Source: Bicyclus anynana
Taxonomy: Eukaryota; Arthropoda; Insecta; Lepidoptera; Nymphalidae
Direction: 5' to 3'
NCBI RefSeq assembly: GCF_947172395.1
Contig: NC_069085.1
Coordinates: 342,112-406,111, forward strand
Length of the DNA: 64,000 nucleotides
Shown: positions 60,749 to 64,000 of the stretch, in pieces
Numbering within the stretch: position 1 is the first letter of the stretch
Layout: every line of letters begins with the position of its first letter
Notes under the pieces: model-generated
Told to the model about the DNA's origin: nothing
The model's input: only the letters and a program-made list of their open reading frames with translations
The model's database searches: none
Made by a program: the position numbers and the translations under genes

Positions 60749-60845
60749 GCCGGTACAGTCAGATAACTTCACAATTAATCAAATATACTATTTGTATTTG
60801 ATTAATTATGAAGTTGTAATCAAAACTAGTTGATTGTACCCGGCC
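60749..60845. mobile_element. Fold-back MITE-like element
   Basis: Arms 60765-60788 and 60794-60815 are inverted complements with one mismatch and a 2-base gap (AACTTCACAATTAATCAAAT / ATTTGATTAATTATGAAGTT). Outer sequences GCCGGTACAGTC and GATTGTACCCGGC extend the symmetry, with unpaired bases between. No target duplication was identified. Confidence 0.55.
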
Positions 60846-62660
60846 AGTTTTGATTGAATTATTAGAAGCTGGTGTTTGATTAATTAGATTTATAACCACA
60901 CGTCTGTATGTCTGGGTACGATTAACTTTGGAAATATTAATAATATTTATTAATAGCCTGTTTTTCAGGCCCCTTCAAATCTAAGTCTCTTTGATTTTAG
61001 TTAAGACCCATCACTCTGTATAATCTAGAGTTGGAGGCTTTAGGTAATAATGATCACTTTTAGTTTATAATGTTAATAACCAGAATCAACGGTAAGAGTA
61101 TTGTTTAACGGTCAGAGATACCAACTGTCAAACTCCAGGTTGCTGGATCTGAATTTCTTGTAATAAGTGATTGAACTCATAACCCGAATCCGCAATGTCT
61201 ATTACCGTAACAACGACGCATCAAAACCAATTATATCAACTTATACGAAATACGAAACTCAACCGTTTAGCTAACAGTTAGTTCAAGTTACTTATCTTTT
61301 TAAATGTAGGCTAAGAACAGTAACGACAGCGTCAAATTAGGTAAACAAATGAAGCGGTTAATTCGCCGCCGAAACTTTGATTAATGGTCGCGAGCCCCAA
61401 ACATAATCATTATAAAATGTTCATACTTTCGTTCGCCATTCGTCATTATGATGTCACAACGTTCAGAGGCGAATAGTGCAATGGAATAGAAATAGACATT
61501 CTAAATACGACGCGTGTGAACGTGGGGCTCTTAGCGATAAAGGGGTAATTATAAAAGGCACAATAGTTATCATAGGTATTCGGAATTCGGTATTTATATG
61601 TATATTTAACACTTACATAATTTATAATTTTTGTTTTAATTAGCTTTCGCAAGCTGCAACTTAGGTAGGTACTAGGTATGTCATAGCATCACAGGTACCC
61701 TCGAGTACTTAGTATAAAACTGATTGGCATTGCATTATCCGAACCCACGCTACCTCACCTTACCTCACATTACTATGCGATGTCGTACTTAAGGACACAC
61801 TTATCTAATTAACACACACATTTATCGCAACTAAACCGTCAGAGAAATATTCTCATGAACAGAAATATTATGTTATTTTTACTACAATCAGCAACCTTAT
61901 CAAAGGCTGCACTATTAACTGAGTTACAACTGACACAACAAATTAAATTATTAATTAAACCATAGAAGTGTTGCGGCGAAGTTCCTCCGCCGGCGCTTAA
62001 AATAAGTTTAATCCCTGAAAAATATATTTGTTTTTGCGTTCTTTTATTCTCTGAACCGCTCACCGTTCTTCAAGATAAATACAAACTCAATTATATTGTT
62101 ATCTTTCTCTGCTGTCCGTTTATTCGATTAACAATAAGTAATGAAATTTGACACTTATTGTTGGAAGCATACTGATACACTGATATACTGTCGTGTACAT
62201 ATTACGTTGATGTCGACAAAAAAATACACGTTTCCTCCGACACCGAAGCATCCCTCTCCTTTAACGCACGTGTGGTTGGTGAACCAGCCAATGGAACTAG
62301 CTCCAACTGCTCCAACTGCAGCAAGTTGGCTGATAGACGCTAAAGAAATACTAGAAAGAAAATGTAAACTGCAAGTTATTTGATGCAAAATTGTGTCTTT
62401 AAACATAATGAGTAACCGGGCCTCCTCATTACATAAATGAGCAATAGAGTCCTCAGGTGATGTTGATTCGACAATACCTAATTAAATTGCAAACTCATCT
62501 AAAACAAGTGCAATTCTAAGTACATATTTATAACTGATGGGAATTTATATGGTAAACAAAAATTTAATGTAATAAAAACTTTAATAGAAAGATAGTAAGA
62601 TTTATTCGAAGATACGAAAAAAGGGTCCCACGAGGCGATGAAATAAATCTAGTGTGACAA
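60846..62660. other. Anonymous non-coding DNA
   Basis: No gene recognised. Overlapping frames of 80 and 83 codons on opposite strands at 62141-62406 mirror each other and cannot both be real; neither has a domain. Confidence 0.45.
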
Positions 62661-62796
62661 GTAAATCTGTGCGAATATCAAATGATTATATGGCGACAAC
62701 TGATAGGTTCCTGCCGCGGCAGACCCCGGCGGACGGAAAAGGGTCCCTCGATAAACCCCGTTAATACCGAGCGACACAATCATAATCATTTACATG
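62661..62796 (-). repeat. Conserved segment, member 2 of an inverted pair
   Basis: Aligns in reverse complement with 57568-57720. Exact blocks are GCGAATATCAAATGATT (62671-62687), GGAAAAGGGTCCCT (62735-62748) and CCCCGTTAATACC (62756-62768), with small gaps between. No array of 149-bp units accompanies this copy. Confidence 0.75.
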
Positions 62797-63083
62797 TACT
62801 GCGTCTGCGACGAGCGAATTCTTTTGTTACATTCGGAACAATGACTTTTTAAAACTACATAATGACTGTCAGCTCTACAGGACAGTTCGCTTTGCAGATG
62901 TCGCTGATTGGGTTGCGATAGTTTGTGAAACGGCCTCGTGTCCCGCGGCCAAATCACGAGTTGACGAGATAGAACATTGTGGGGTTTTATTCGGTTGGAG
63001 TCCGACATGAACTTCTTGGCCGCAGCGTAACGGTGTCCATAAGGTTTCCCCATGTACTCGAAAAAAGGTCCAGAGTAACGCAT
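62790..63083 (-). other. Uncharacterised 97-codon reading frame
   Basis: A minus-strand ATG-to-stop frame in slightly GC-richer DNA. The product would be basic, with one CxxC near the end (residues CSEC) and no signal peptide or membrane segment. A 72-codon frame overlaps it in another phase. I recognise no family. It ends inside the conserved inverted segment. It could be an exon or chance; chance is favoured. Confidence 0.15.
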
Positions 63084-63815
63084 TGTAGGACATATTCCAA
63101 GAGTTTCAGTAGAAATGTTCTATTTTATACTAGTGACTTTATAATACTCATTATAACAAAATTAATTTTTAAAGCAGCGTAACTTAAGTAGCAACAAGTA
63201 TTGTATTGAACTGGAATTCGCTTAGACGACACGTATCATATTTTTAATGAAAGAACGGGTCAGATGTTTTATTAAAATATATCAACAAAGAAATAAACTC
63301 GGTGCAAACCGGAAAACGTTAGTTTTTAATTAAATATTCTGATCAGGGGAAGAAATTATTATTAAATCGAATTATATTTTCTGTCGGAAATGCAGTTTAC
63401 TACTACTAGCGATAACACCGTGAGAACCAGTTAACTAATACTAAGAATTTCTAAGTAGGTACAGTCGGCTGAAAAATATATTTTAAAGTTTCTCCACCTG
63501 ACCGCCAAACTTTAATTTGAGGAAGACAGCCGATGATAACAATGATGAGAATTTCTAAAATAAGAACTTTTTTGCTTCCATTTGCCTTGAACCAAGATTT
63601 GAATCTTGAAATATACCAAGTAACCAATACATAATTCAACGAGCTACAAATATATAATACATGCAAAGTTTCAGAGATGTTGTTTAACCGCGCGAGATGA
63701 CAGCCTTTTGTTTCAAGACGAAACACGAAAATTGTTTGAATTATAACAACGAGGGCGGAGGCGTAAGGCGTAAAGGCTGAATCATAGCGAAAATTGAAAG
63801 TGCGGGGTGAATGTC
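63084..63815. other. Anonymous non-coding DNA
   Basis: No gene recognised; the 91-codon minus frame 63451-63726 has no domain. Confidence 0.45.
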
Positions 63816-63860
63816 AATCGACGAGCGCGACGCCGACGACGCCGACGACGGCTACGACGC
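63816..63860. repeat. GACGCC/GACGAC simple repeat
   Basis: Imperfect trinucleotide-type repeat (GACGAGCGCGACGCCGACGA and onwards), CpG-rich. The remaining 140 bases to the window end show nothing further. Confidence 0.7.
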
Positions 63861-64000
63861 TTATGAGACAACTTTGTCAATGTTGAGTCCAAATTGTAAT
63901 TGTTTTGTCACACTGTTATTAGTTTCACTCAAAAATAGCAACTTTTGGCATCGTAATTTGTTTGGAAACATATGAGTACTTAGTTATACGTATGAGTATG

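Noticed and set aside
1..64000. CRISPR array, operon, or prokaryotic features
   Set aside because: No direct-repeat/spacer arrays, no ribosome-binding sites and no dense ORFs; the sequence is eukaryotic in character.

Overview
The window looks like non-coding DNA from a lepidopteran (moth or butterfly) nuclear genome. It is AT-rich and has no bacterial-style packed genes, and it is littered with the short retroelement and Helitron-type repeats familiar from Lepidoptera. These include a tRNA-derived SINE with RTE-like 3' ends, TC...CTAG non-autonomous Helitrons, poly-A-tailed LINE and SINE 3' ends, and MITEs. The lepidopteran assignment is an inference from these repeat types; no host gene was found that could place the species.

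The only convincing long coding region is one 1404-codon gag-pol ORF (26713-30927). It lies in a structurally complete Ty3/gypsy LTR retrotransposon at 26543-31104. The element has 132-bp LTRs that are identical to each other, TG...CA ends, an ATAAT target-site duplication, a primer-binding site matching the 3' end of tRNA-Ser(GCU), and a purine tract before the 3' LTR. All catalytic motifs (protease DTGS, RT FLDD, RNase H D-E-D, integrase HHCC and D,D(35)E) are present. The short LTRs, single ORF and tRNA-Ser primer point to the Mag lineage.

Region by region: 1-26.5 kb is mostly anonymous DNA with a fold-back MITE (4.4 kb), Helitron pieces (5.9, 14.9 kb), SINEs (7.4, 18.6 kb), RTE-type LINE 3' fragments (13.1, 16.0, 24.2 kb) and a 9-bp minisatellite (7.8 kb). 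The LTR element fills 26.5-31.1 kb. From 31.1 to 46 kb there are SINEs, a Harbinger-like MITE (37.2 kb), a nested Helitron/SINE/RTE cluster (40.2-41.1 kb) and a clean 199-bp Helitron (45.3 kb). From 51.8 to 53.1 kb there is a composite element with 131-bp inverted repeats followed by 131-bp tandem units. At 56.6-57.5 kb six GC-rich 149-bp tandem units end next to a conserved-looking segment (57.57 kb) that recurs in inverted orientation 5 kb away (62.66 kb). Several unrelated perfect hairpins are scattered through the window.

Apart from the retrotransposon polyprotein I cannot support any functional gene. The remaining ORFs are short, lack recognisable domains and look like chance or repeat-derived reading frames. 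Host exons too short or divergent to recognise by eye cannot be excluded.
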